The translations under genes and the position numbers were made by a program. A stretch of DNA of 64,000 nt from NCBI GenBank assembly GCA_028583605.1, contig CM053329.1:36393992-36457991 (forward strand). The letters run 5' to 3'. Position 1 is the stretch's first letter; every line of letters starts with the position of its first letter. Source of the DNA: Dastarcus helophoroides (Eukaryota; Arthropoda; Insecta; Coleoptera; Bothrideridae). Below the pieces are notes generated by a model. It was not told the DNA's origin and made no database searches. It was given only the letters and a program-made list of their open reading frames with translations. Positions 44,913 through 57,679 of the stretch are shown in pieces.

Positions 44913-45064
44913 ATATGATATTTACTTGGCCATTGATGTACATATATACAGTATAGAACCCAAAATTTCATTTTATAAGTTTGCCTGAAATCAATAAGCC
45001 ACTTTTTCAATTAATCAATTTATTTGAAGACCCCGGGTTGAAGAATGCAATAATTAGGTATGTT

Positions 45065-45273
45065 TAACTATTGAAATACAGATTTGTCCCCTGAATCCAA
45101 GAAAGATTAAAAAATATAACAACGATTGCTCTAACGCGTTTTGGTAGCCAAGCTGTCATCTTCAGGGAGGTACAGAGCAACACTTGTTGTGTTTTTTAAT
45201 CTTTCTTGGTTTCAGGGGACAAGATTTGTATTTCAATTTTTGAAGATAACCAAGGACCAGTCCGTTACACCAA
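45065..45273 (-). mobile_element. Palindromic hammerhead-like element, decayed core
   Basis: Flanked by AATTAGGTATGTT (45052-45064) and AATTATGTATGTT (45274-45286), a 13-bp duplication with one mismatch. The inverted arms match 11306-11509. In the centre (minus strand, forward span about 45149-45177) the CTGAAGA core remains, but the GAA of the catalytic core has mutated (CTACCAAAACG), so cleavage is not expected. It is an older copy of the same family. Confidence 0.7.
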
Positions 45274-45443
45274 AATTATGTATGTTGTGGTAGAAAGTGG
45301 ATTATTAGTATTACCAACGTATTGATCTAAAATCGACGACAAATCAACAAACTGTATTTGTAAATATCTAAATAGTTAAAGACCCCAGGGGCATACGTAA
45401 TAATATGACTTTTTTCCAAGAAATAAAGTTTCACCGCTAAGTA

Positions 45444-45674
45444 TTATTTGAAAAAATCTATTGTTAAAACGCACGCAACTGAAAAAAAAAAGAAACACAT
45501 CAGTGTAAGGTATGGAATTACAATATTACTTGCGGCATGGATAATTGTAGCAATTACTTGAATGATCTCACGTGAATCCAGCTGTTCATTCTTATAGATT
45601 ATTGACATGAACCACTCCAGCCTAACAATACATTGGTAGTAGATAGCCATAGCAAAAAAAATGATGACAATCAT
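45444..45674 (-). CDS. Unrecognised hydrophobic ORF, possibly with a small intron
   Basis: An ORF of 76 codons with a hydrophobic N-terminal segment (residues about 2-14) and another near residues 50-70. On the minus strand 45529-45479 has the look of a 51-bp intron: GTAATA start, a branch-like CTTAC/CTGAT and a long T-tract ending in CAG. Removing it keeps the frame and yields a 59-residue product. Small insect introns look like this, but the fit may be chance in AT-rich DNA. Membrane-receptor exons such as those of chemoreceptors came to mind, without any diagnostic motif. Confidence 0.2.
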   Translation of the reverse strand: MIVIIFFAMAIYYQCIVRLEWFMSIIYKNEQLDSREIIQVIATIIHAASNIVIPYLTLMCFFFFSVACVLTIDFFK

Positions 45675-46914
45675 TTTTGCGATTTAAAAGCATTAACACT
45701 AGCAGCTATTAATAGTTATATCAATTAAGCTAAACTATGACCCAGTTAAAAGAAAAAGAATGCTAGTCACGTCGACGAGGTGTATTCAATAGAACCTCTT
45801 TCCAAATTCTCCTTCGTTACCATTTAATTAACAATAAAACTGTGTCATTCACAGCCGCTTGTAATTTTTATTGAACAAGGGGTCGCATTTTCATTTCCAT
45901 CGAACAAAACACTGGATAACGGAAGAGGAACCGTATCTTTTCTTTATTGGTAGAGGGAGTCGCATTATAATAGGCTAATGACAGGAAAAGGAAACGCAAC
46001 AAGGTCGGATAATTGATAAAGTTGGCAGAAAAGTGTTTACAGGTATGGGTCGGGGGGTGCGCCGACCCCGGCTTTGGCTTAGATCTTTGCACAGGTTCCC
46101 TTTCATTGATGTTTCGGGGAAACTTTGATTAAAATCGTGCAGCGACAGTCAAAATGCCCCAACAACCCGATAGCAGACGACGGAAACTGCATGCAATGCC
46201 CTTTTTGTATCAGAGTTAATTTAGTTAATGTGTTTTTTCCTCGGAGGGCATCTTTGAGGCTTTCGGCAACTAATAAGGAACGAAAACGTATCGTCGTTTT
46301 ACAAGCATAAAACGAAACTCCGAGGTCGTAAAGTTCGTATTTTTCAGGTAGGGTGATTACTCGCTTGAAAGTCTTTTTTTTTACAAGCCACCGTCCTTAT
46401 CAAGTTGTAGACGAAATAAGAAAATGTGCCTGAAAATGATCGGTGTAGAATTCGAGTGTCAAATGCAAAACAACGTGAGGTAATGTGCCTGAGATTGACA
46501 GACGTATTTTTGATAATCAAATGCAGGGGACACTATTTAGTGAATAGAATGAAGGGGGAATAACATTGATTGAAACTGTGAATCTATGCTCCAGATGTAG
46601 CAATTACTATATTCCTGAAAGGACGAACATTACGGCTTCTATCGGTTTAATCAGATCAGATGAGTTTATTAGTTTTGGTCAGATGCTAACTCAGCTGGCG
46701 AACAAAACACTATAATCCAGAAAGACCCATTAACTTTGACCTCGAAATTTCAGATTTAAATTAGAAATATTGGGAAAAACTAAACAATTCGGCATTAAAT
46801 ACAAAGATCTACTTTTTTTGAAAATTTCATGGTTAAAGTCAAATTCTGTGTCAATATTATCAAAGATCTCTAAGAATTTCGAGCTTTAAAGTATTAAAAA
46901 TTGAAGTTCTTGCT
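45675..46914. other. Complex intergenic sequence, no gene recognised
   Basis: Low-repeat sequence with ORFs at 45868-46092 (minus) and 46125-46310 (plus) that show no known motif. I see no RNA gene or transposon end. Confidence 0.35.
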
Positions 46915-47015
46915 GCTATAACCCCCGATGATGCTGTAAAGCGAAACCAGGTCCTGTCTTAGCAAATATTTATCGAAACATCGTGAATTTTTTATTACCT
47001 GTTGCTGTTTTAATC
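46915..47015 (+). repeat. Penelope-like tail fragment with hammerhead-like remnant
   Basis: CCCGATGATGCTGTAAAGCG, then AAACCAGGTCC and GCAAATATTTATCGAAACAT. It recurs inverted at 58257-58345. A near-core CCGATGA, a small stem GCT/AGC and GAAA recall the 3' repeats of Penelope-like elements. The second core base is C instead of T, so it is degenerate or derived. Confidence 0.45.
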
Positions 47016-47999
47016 GCTAATTAAAAAATGAATTATTAAACATAAATTTAAGCTCGACCTTTGGGAAAAAACGGATTTTAAGAAAAAAGAAAACACTTAC
47101 TTAAATTGGTATCCGCTCTATGCCTTCAAATGGCATTGCATTGAAAAATAAATGAAGTCTTTTTATTAGTTATTATTTTCACGTTGTAGGAACTTTAGTA
47201 ATTTCACTAAGAATTTATTAAATCTGGAGAAAATAACAATAAAAATTTCAACAAATAGTCGATCAAAGAAGCAATCCTTTTTAAAAGAACTTCAAGATGA
47301 GAAAAACTCTATTCAACATTATTCCAGCTGCCAATTAGAGCACAGAACTATTTCGAAATTTTTCAGTTAGTACACAATCAGTCTGAAAAGCATTCCATAG
47401 CTTCAATATCCCATTGCCAATAACTTTGATCCTTGCAATCTGCTAGGACGGCCAAGCTACCGCGGCAAATGAAGGGAAATTTGTAATGCACGACAAATCA
47501 ATTGAAATAGCTCAATCTGTGCAGGACTTCAGATATTATCTTGCAGCAGCCAATGCGTCCTACAAGCAACAAACACAGTGGATTGAAGTTCAAACCTCTG
47601 TCATTGCTGGGTCGGAGTACAATGGCTAAATAGTTGGCGACAGGATCGTATTTAGGTACCGAAGTGAAGAGGTTTCCATGGTATTTAGTTGATAAAACTG
47701 AGTTGCTTTGTTCGAGAATCTTACAATTCTTAAACAGTGGGCGGCAGCAGTTAAGCACCTTTTCACTGAATTTTATCAATCCTGCTTTCACTGAAACCTT
47801 TGAAAAGGTATTTTTACAGATTTAGTTTCAATTTTAAAAGACCTGAACGTCCACGCCTAAAGAAATTTTGGCCCCATTTACCAAAAAATTCGACTTTATA
47901 AGCACCTGAATTTATGGCTTCTGGAACATTGTTAGAGTTTTTCAGGAATTTTTGAGTTTAAGCATCTTTCGAGAAATGTCGTGTTTAACCTTAATTTTT
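47016..47999. other. Intergenic sequence, no gene recognised
   Basis: A more complex block at 47400-47830 holds overlapping ORFs (47498-47791 minus, 97 aa; 47634-47825 plus, 63 aa). Stops break all frames beyond these and no motif is recognised. It may be an old retroelement, but I cannot support this. Confidence 0.3.
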
Positions 48000-48523
48000 T
48001 TTTAGAAAGTGTTGTCTTGGGATGTCGAAATTAAACATTGTCAAAAGGTAACATTTTGAGAGTCGAAATTAAAAAAAAAATTAATTTCGTAAGTTAAATT
48101 TTTTTAAAAAGAGTAAAAATTTTGAAGAAAGTTAAGTTTTAAAAATAATCAAACAAATTTTGAGACAATAATTGAAATTATGAAAAAAGTGAAAATGTTG
48201 GGATGTCGAAATTAAACATTGTCAAAAGGTAACATTTTGAGAGTCGAAATTAAAAAAAAATGACCCTCGAAATTTAAAAAAAAAATTAATTTCGTAAGTT
48301 AAATTTTTTTAAAAAAATCAAAATTTTTAAAATTTTTCAGAAAAGTAGTAAATTGAAATAAGGTTTTTTTTTTTAAAAATAAAATCCTCTCGCAAACTGT
48401 TATGTCTTAAGAATAAATGCACAAATTACACTTAACCTCGGCGTTAGTGCCTCCTGGCGGATTTTTATTATACTGAGTTACTGAAATGGTTATTCATTTT
48501 GATAGAAAGTGATGAAGAGAACG
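48000..48523 (+). repeat. Condensed copy of the 42000-43990 region
   Basis: Contains two copies of the GTTGGGATGTCGAAATTAAA block (near 48016 and 48199), then pieces matching 43375 and 43560, then segmental repeat D (48370-48523). The order follows the 42000-43990 region but with large internal deletions, so it looks like a shortened duplicate. Confidence 0.65.
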
Positions 48524-49320
48524 TCTTCGAGAATCTATCTACCCTTACTGATGGAAGCCAGTCCTGTCTAGTGTGCAACATATACTTAGGTGCACAATAG
48601 GTGGTTTATAGTAGTCGGGCAAGTCCCACGTGGTCTTATGGGTCTCACACAACACAAAAGATTAGTGAATACCAAGGCATAAAGCTCAAGCTCAAGACTG
48701 TTATCTAATCGCGACATCTAATCGCGCAAGCGCATTGACAAGCAGTCGGGTTCACCCACTTATCTAACATCTCAACTGATAACACATCTCTACCCACATA
48801 AGTAGCCACATCTGCCCCAATGTGGTGCAGACTTGTTGTACTTATTCCTTTCATTCGTCGGTCGAGGTATAGCGATAGTTGTTCCAGATAGATCGATAAC
48901 GATAGGATCATAACGCAGCATTGTGTTTGATGGTTGTAGCTCGAATTGCAATAAATATTTTTTTTTAGGGCTTCGATGCAGCAATCGACTGATACCAAAA
49001 CAAAGCATCATATTACCCCAATTTAAACCATACGAATTATGACTTACAATCGAAAAGGAAGAACCAAAACTGCACACTTTCCAACTGGACTTTTTGCCAA
49101 CAAACCAAGCTACAAATTCTTAAATATTAGATCTTTATCATATAGGTTAGAAGTGGTATTCCTTGTGTACAAGTCATGCCTCATTTTAAACACTATCTAT
49201 CAACTAAGGAACTAATCTGCTGAATGAAGGGGGTAGGTAAGCAATCTGCAGAAGGCGTTCAAGTGCTTTCTTCAAAACAAAAAAAAAGTTAATAATTTAT
49301 TGTTTTCATCAACTTAGCTA
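48524..49320. other. Complex sequence, no gene recognised
   Basis: Overlapping minus-strand ORFs at 48705-48998 and 48790-49077 (about 95 aa each) lie in different frames. A segment reading IVIDLSGTTIAIPRPTNERN is mixed in composition, but no family is recognised. It may be a frame-shifted remnant. Confidence 0.3.
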
Positions 49321-49609
49321 GCATAGGTCAGGGTCGGGTGCTTGCTCCCGCCTGACTCAAATAGTCAATCGAATATTTAGGGAATCTTTTTACAGAAATT
49401 TCCATTTTTTTCTTTCAAAATTCCTCCTAAACTTGAAATTTTAAAATTTTGCTAAAATATCGACTCTTTTTTTTCCAGCTAGCATAGGGCAGGGTCGGAT
49501 GCTTGCTCCCGCCTGACTCAAATAGTCAATCGAATAATTAGAGCATAAGCATAGGGCAGGGTCGGATGCTTGCTCCCGCCTGACTCAAATAGTCAATCGA
49601 ATAATTAGA
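49321..49609 (+). repeat. Three copies of a 63-bp GC-rich unit
   Basis: GCATAGGGCAGGGTCGGATG followed by CTTGCTCCCGCCTGACTC and AATAGTCAATCGAATAATT, at about 49321-49383, 49482-49545 and 49548-49609. The last two are nearly identical and adjacent. The unit can form an imperfect hairpin (CAGG...CCTG) and stands out in GC content against the surrounding AT-rich array. Confidence 0.8.
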
Positions 49610-49959
49610 GATATTTTCTCCACAAATTTTCATTTTTTCTTCCAAAATCCCTTCTAAATTTGAAATTTTGTTATTTTCTCAAAATATCGACTTTTTTTTC
49701 TCAAAATTGGTCTTTCGAGTATTTCTCTCAAAATTTTTCGTTTTTTCTTATCGAGATTTTACCATTTCTCAAAATTTGACTTTTTCCGAAAATTTCGACT
49801 TTTTAAAATCAGAATTTCTGCAAAAGTTTGAGATTTGTTTAATATAGAATTTTCTCAAAATTTGGCGATTTTTTTATAAAAAAATAAACGTTTTGAAAAA
49901 TGTTGTTTTTTTTGGAAATTTTAAATCTTTGTAGAAGCGAAAAATTCCGAGGAAAAGTA

Positions 49960-50155
49960 TCTTTGGTTTCCAAACTTCGAATCTAATAAATGTTCAACCC
50001 TATTTGTCTCTGCATTAGAATCCTTGTCTTCTGGGAACTTTTTGCTAGAGAGCAACCGCTTCGCTAGGTGGCAGTGTTTCAACTGTTGGTAGTTCAGCTA
50101 ATCAGCCTGGAGGGCTGCATGAATTTGAGTTTAGGTTGCATTCTACTTGCATCTT
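49960..50155 (+). repeat. Partial hammerhead-repeat unit, opposite orientation
   Basis: Reverse complement of part of the 30676-31054 unit, from TTTGGTTTCCAAACTTCG to GGTTGCATTCTACTTGCATC. It stops at the ribozyme's 3' stem I strand, so the catalytic core is absent. Confidence 0.75.
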
Positions 50156-50519
50156 CGGAAAGTTTATTTTTTTTTAAATCCATAATATTCCAACTTTATT
50201 CTTAAAATTTTAATATTTATCTTAATATTGGATAGTGTTCATCTCACTATGATTTAGGGAGGTAAAATTAAATAAATATTTAGCTATTCTACTTGTTCTC
50301 AAAACTTGCCCATTTCTCAACATATCGGATTTTTTGGAAATTTCGACCTTTTTTTCATAATTTTACTTTTTTATAATTCGTTTCTGTTTTTAAAAATCCT
50401 GCTTTTTTTCTCGAAATTCGACTTTTCTTGAAAATTTTCGAATTTTTATTAAAACCCGTCTATTTTGAAATATTCAAAAATTCGATCCTTTATATTATGA
50501 AGGAAAATTTTACCTTTTT

Positions 50520-51993
<1,474 letters not shown>

Positions 51994-52020
51994 TTTAGTT
52001 TTATTCTTTTATTCGATATT

Positions 52021-53280
52021 GGTCTTTTTTTAGAAATTTTGAATATTTTTCTTTTCAAAATTTGCATGTTTAAAATTCGACTTTATTGGCAAAATTCGAT
52101 ATTTTTCTTTAAATGTGATTTGTCCAGAAAAATTTCAAATTTTTTCTGACTTTTCAAATGTTTCTTCAAATTTAGATTATATTTCGAAATTTCTTCTTTT
52201 TTGGAAACTCCGTTATTTTTCTTAATGCTGGATTTTTTCTGAAATTTTCTACCTTCTGGAATGTAAATTATTGAAAATGTTAATGTTTTATTCAAGTTTG
52301 AACATTTTTTGAAATTTTCACGTTTATCTCAAAATTGGGTATTGATGGAAATGACGATTTTTCATCAAACACATTTTTATCAATTATTTCCCTTCATTTT
52401 ATTTCACTATTTTCTCAAAATTCTACTTTTTCCCAGATATTTCAATTTTTTTTTGAAATTTTATTCTTTTCCTCGATATTGGTCTTTTTTTAGAAATTTT
52501 GATTATTTTTATTTTCAAAATTTGCATGTTTAAAATTCGACTTTATTGGCAAAATTCGATTTTTTTTCTTTAAATGTGATTTGTCCAGAAAAATTTCAAA
52601 TTTTTTCTGACTTTTCAAATGTTTCTTCGAATTTAGATTATATTTCGAAATTTCTTTTTTTTGGAAACTCCGATATTTTTCTTAATGCTGGATTTTTTCT
52701 GAAATTTTCTACCTTCTGGAATATAAATTTTTGAAAATGTTAATGTTTTCTTAAAGTTTGAACATTTTTTGAAATTTTCACGTTTATCTCAAAATTGGGT
52801 ATTGATGGAAATGACGATTTTTCATCAAACACATTTTTATCAATTATTTCCCTTCATTTTATTTCACTATTTTCTCTAAATTCTACTTTTTCCCAGATAT
52901 TTCCATTTTTTTTTGAAATTTTATTCTTTTCCTCGATATTGGTCTTTTTTTAGAAATTTGGTTATTTTTATTTTCAAAATTTGCATGTTTAAAATTCGAC
53001 TTTATTGGCAAAATTCGATTTTTTTCTTTAAATGTGATTTGTCCAGAAAAATTGCAAATTTTTTCTGACTTTTCAAATTTTTCTCCAAATTTAGATTATA
53101 TTTCGAAATTTCTTCTTTTTTGGAAACCCCGATATTTTTCTTAATGCTGGATTTTTTTTGAAATTTTCTTTCTTCCGGAATATAAATTTTTGAAAATGTT
53201 AATGTTTTCTTAAAGTTTGAACATTTTTTGAAATTTTCACGTTTATCTCAAAAATGGGTATTGATGAAAATGACGAAATT
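52021..53280 (+). repeat. 460-bp tandem repeat, 2.7 copies
   Basis: GGTCTTTTTTTAGAAATTT recurs at 52021, 52481 and 52941, an exact period of 460 bp. Copies are highly similar. The array begins just after the TAG microsatellite, and a GGTCTTTTTT-type start is visible right at the junction. The unit is made of AT-rich minisatellite words. Confidence 0.85.
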
Positions 53281-56200
53281 TTCTTCAACATTCGTCCTTT
53301 TTTCGAAATTTCGATCTCTTATGGCTTTTTCTCAAAACTTGTTATTTTCGAAATTTCTAGTTTATAATCAAAAGTTTACGTTTTGGTTGTTTCTTTCAAA
53401 AATCTTTTGTCAACATTTCCCAATTTTACTAAATATTTCTCTTTCCAATGTCTTTATGGTAATTTTAAGTGAGTTTTAAAGTTCACCATAAATGGTGACT
53501 GGATTCTTAAAATTTGGATTATTTTAGAAATTTTCAATAATCCAAAATTTCGTTATTCAGTATACTGTGTCTGGAAATTTCGACCTTTTTCTAGACATTC
53601 ATTCTTTCCTCGAAATTTCGACCTTTTTCCTTAAAAGTAGTCTTTTTCATAAAATTTGTCTTTTCCTCAAAATTCGTCTTTCGAAATGTCTATTTTATTC
53701 TCAAAATTCTACTTTTTGGTTTCTTTTCTTTCAAAAATTGTCTTTTTTGAAAATTCCTATTAAAAATTCCACCTTTTTAATCATAACTTTTTCTCAAATT
53801 TTAGTTTATTTTAAAAATTTTGACCTTCGATTTCAACTTTCAAAACTTTTAATTTTTGAATGATGTTATTCTTACAAAATTTAATTTTATGCAGAATCTC
53901 CTTCTACTTTTTTCCAAATTTTGACTTTTTCAAAAAATTCCACTTCTAAGAAAAAATTGAAAAAAAATATTTACTTTTTGTTTCAGTTTCAATATTTTTA
54001 AAGTTCGAATATTTTTAAATTTTGACTTTTTTCAGGATGTTATTTTGTTTTGAATATTTCTAATTTTGCTCAGAATTTCTATTTTCCTAGTTTACTTTTT
54101 GAAGGAATGTCGTCTGATCAGAGATTTTGATTTTATCGTAAAACGTCGACTTTCAAAAATTTTGCAATTTTTTTAGTAATTTCCACTTTTTTTTTTAAAT
54201 GTTAGTTAATTTTCAAAAATTTGATTTGTTCTCTCTCTTTATTTGAAGATTTTGACTTTTGAAAAATTTTACTTTTTCGGAATCTTTAGATTTATTAAAA
54301 TTTTTACTCTTTGTTTAATTTTTAAAATTTCGAACTTTTCAATATATAATTTTTTTGTTAATTTTCTTTTTATGAATACAGTCAAAACCGAATATAATGA
54401 CATCGTTTACAGCGACGCATCGGTTATTACGACTAAATGGCAAGGTCCCGGCAGATTATTTTAAAAATTAACTGTACTGACAGTTATATTGCTTATAACA
54501 ACTACCGGTTACAGCGTCCATAGTTTATGGTCCCTTCAATGTCGTTATATCCGGTTTCCACTGTATTTTCAATTTTTTTTCCTAATTTCGAATAATTTCT
54601 TAAATTTCGAATTTTGTTTCTTAAAAATCTCATTTTTCTCAACGAATTCCGCAACTTTTTATCCGCTAAGCTTTTTGAAATTTTTTAATTTTTCAAAATT
54701 CGACCTTAAAAATCTTGTTTTTCTTCGCAATTGTCACTTTCATCAAAAATTCTAACCATTTTTCAAATATTTGATCGTTTCTCAAAATTTCGATTTTTTC
54801 TTTGATAGTTATATTCTATTTTCAAAATTTCCATTTTTGCTCTAAATTTTTTTAAAAGTTTGAACCTTTTTAAAGCTTTTGGTTTCAAACTTTTTTAAAA
54901 TACGCACTTTCTTAAGCTTACATTTATTAAAATTTTTACTTTTTTTTAATTTTGTCTTAAATTTTAAAAATTTTGAATCTTTCAAAATGAAATTTAATGT
55001 TTTCCTTTTTATCAATATTTTTAAATTCTGTTTTCAAAACTCGAATATTTTTTCTTAAAAATGTCATTTTTCTTAGCGAATTCTGAAATTTTTTGTCGCT
55101 AAGGTTTTGCAATTTTTTATTTTTTCCAAATTCGACTTTGAAAATCTTGTTTTTGTTCACAATTTTCACTTTCATCAAAAATTCCAACTATTTTCCAAAT
55201 TTTTAATCGTTTCTCAAAGTTTCAATTTTTTTTAACTTATTTTCAAAATTTTCCCTTTTGCTATAAATTTCCAATAATCTTCTTTCATATTTTGGTGTTT
55301 TTAAAGTTTAAACCTTTTTAAAGTTTTTCTTGGTTTTTAACTTTTTTAAAATACCCACTTTTTCGAACTTACCTTTTTTCAAAATTTTGCTTTCTTGAAG
55401 TTTTTGATTTTATTTTTAAATTTCGATCTTTCAAAACTTTGTCTCATGGAGCCAAAATTGTTTTCGAAAACATTATTTTCAGCTTAAAAATTATTAGTTT
55501 TTTTATTTTGTACATTTTGATTGTTTTCTATGGATTTCGATGGATTCAGTTTTAATTTTTACATTTCGATTTGAAGCTTGAAGTTTTCGCTTTTTCTACA
55601 AATATTCAATTTTTCTACAAAATAAAAAAATTATGTTTTTTGTAACGAATGCAATTTATTTTTCAATTTAATATTATTCTTAAAAATGTTGGGATTTTTT
55701 TAATATATTACATAAATTATTGTTTGTTTCCAAATTTTTGTTTTTCCGGATTCTTATTTTTTAGTTTTGTCACGTTTCTCCTACAATTTTGACTTTTAAC
55801 TTGTATTTTTGACTTTTTGAAATATTGACTACATTCTTGAAATTTATTTTATCTTTGATATCAAAATTTGCAAAGATATTTTTTACATTTCGATTCTTTT
55901 TCGAAATTTCTAAGTCAGTCTCGAAAATAATAAGAATTTTAAAAGGTAAACTCGGAATGTTGAGAAAAAAAATGAAAATTTCGACAAAAAACTCTACATT
56001 TATAAAAAAACTATGAAACTTTTATTTTGATTTTTTTTTTCTTTTTTATGAACATTAAAGAATTAGGCTTTATAAAAAAAGTTCTGAATTAATAAAAAAA
56101 ATTAACATTTCAAAGGGAGCCGCACTCAACGAAGAGCCGCATTCTTAGGGCTGCATAGAAAACCGATGTGCAAAAATTGTGAATTATTGAATGGCTCAAA

Positions 56201-56288
56201 TTATATTTTGATTTAGCTGCTTCTGTCCCCTCTTGAAGGTACCGCTTGATGCGGTTGCCTCTTTGCCTCATAGCATTGCACAGCCCTG
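53281..56288. mobile_element. hAT-type element, copy C, right part only
   Basis: The right end, inverted, reads CAGGGCTGTGCAATGC and matches the ends of copies A and B. It is preceded by the same GAGCCGCACTCAACGAAGAG subterminal block. The interior aligns by eye with copy B from about 53740 on, in the same orientation. I did not find a matching left end or an AATTTTAT duplication upstream, so the left part is lost, rearranged or masked by the tandem array. Confidence 0.65.
54379..54563. mobile_element. pogo/Tc1-like MITE, 185 bp
   Basis: The ends CAGTCAAAACCGAATATAAT and, inverted, CAGTGGAAACCGGATATAAC are terminal inverted repeats of about 26 bp. TA flanks both sides (54377-54378 and 54564-54565). 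It lies inside hAT copy C. The ORF that runs across it is not a gene. Confidence 0.75.
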
Positions 56289-56323
56289 AATTTTATCGAA
56301 CGTTGAACGTAACTTGCTTAAAT

Positions 56324-56391
56324 TATCGATACTATTCAACATTACTATCGATAGTTATAACTATCGATATTATCGATAGTTCCTATCGATG
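56324..56391. promoter_or_regulatory. Five TATCGATA-type sites in 68 bp
   Basis: TATCGATA occurs at 56324, 56346, 56362 and 56371, and TATCGATG at 56384. TATCGATA is the DRE motif bound by DREF and BEAF-32 in Drosophila, where clusters mark housekeeping promoters and domain borders. The cluster begins 36 bp outside the hAT copy C end. No gene start is evident downstream, so a role is speculative. Confidence 0.35.
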
Positions 56392-57679
56392 CTTAATGAA
56401 CAGTACTTCAAAATGTGAGTGTCTTAGTGCTAGAAATGTGAACTTTTTCGTCGAAATTTTCATGTAATAATGTTCATAGTTTTAATTTCCAAGAAGGAAG
56501 CACCCCACAAAAACGTAAAATTTCAGTAGTTATGTTATTTTTGATTAAGTTAAATAGATACTTACTATTTAATATAAGTAATTTAAAATATGTTATTGGT
56601 CAATATGTATTTATATGTACTGATAATTTATAAATTAGTGACAAAGTTTAACTATTGATTTCTCAATAAATGTTTCTTTGGAGTTGGTTCTATTCTGTAA
56701 AAAGTCCTCCAATTGGTTTTATGGATGAAAATGTTAATCCGTAGATATGGAAGATTTACACAAAGAAAATCTACTCGATCTTAACTGACTAGGAGTACGA
56801 TGCAACCGTAAAGGCACTATAACACGTTCGCACTGTTTTATTAGAGAATATTTAATTGAAATTAATTGTAAAGTTTCTCGATCTTATGTTTTGCGAGTTA
56901 AAAATTACTGTTTTAATTTTAGGAACCACATCGATGAAATTTTTAAACAGTTGTTTCTAAATAGGTTTAAGAGAAACTGAAAATTCCTCCGAATCGACCT
57001 ATAAAATAGTAAAAAACTTTCATTGTGCTAGAAAAGTCAATATTTCCTTGTATTCAGTCAACACTCGCTCCATGAATAATTACATCGAATTTGTTTTCCT
57101 TTTTCACATCAATTCGACGAAATTTAGTCATCTAATCAATCCGACACGAAGCCGAACAAATTCGTTCCATGAAAGTTTGATAGGAAAATATCCGATTGGA
57201 AACGACTTTAGCACCTAACTTACGAGCAACCGGGAAAATCGTGTCGAAAAGACGAAGACGGGCGAACAAGAAAGAAAAGTATGCATTTTACTAACGCAGA
57301 TGCTTGTTTAAAAGTTTGCAGCTCGTTTACTTTCAACTAAAGTTTCACAGTTAACAATCTACATCGAAACTTTTAAAAGACAAAATTATAAACGCGGTAG
57401 TTGCAAGGGAAATAAAACTTTCGTAATAAAATGAAACTGGAGTTCCAATTTGAGTTAAACGTATGATTTGGCTAACAGTTTAAGTGGTGGCAAAGGAAAT
57501 TGTTTTACTCCTTTCAATTGCGAAAAGTTGGATATATATTTTTGTATCGAACGCGACATGTTCTTTGTATGAGCGTTCAGAGCTATTGAGAAACCTTGAG
57601 TCTAGAAGGTCTCAAATAAATTATTGATCTCTAATGAAGGTGCTCCGCGTATAATTAATTTATATCATCAAAGACTACA
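56392..57679. other. Complex intergenic sequence, no gene recognised
   Basis: Low-repeat sequence outside the hAT elements. Nothing resembling a gene, tRNA or transposon end was found. Confidence 0.35.

Noticed and set aside
47498..47791. LINE reverse transcriptase remnant
   Set aside because: A CRPLFKNCKIL-like segment recalled LINE C-termini, but no further motif appears in order in any frame.
49321..49609. CRISPR-like array
   Set aside because: There are only three copies, two directly adjacent without a spacer, in a eukaryotic transposon-rich context.
54243..54464. 73-codon ORF
   Set aside because: It runs from AT-rich array into the end of a pogo-like MITE, so the frame is accidental.
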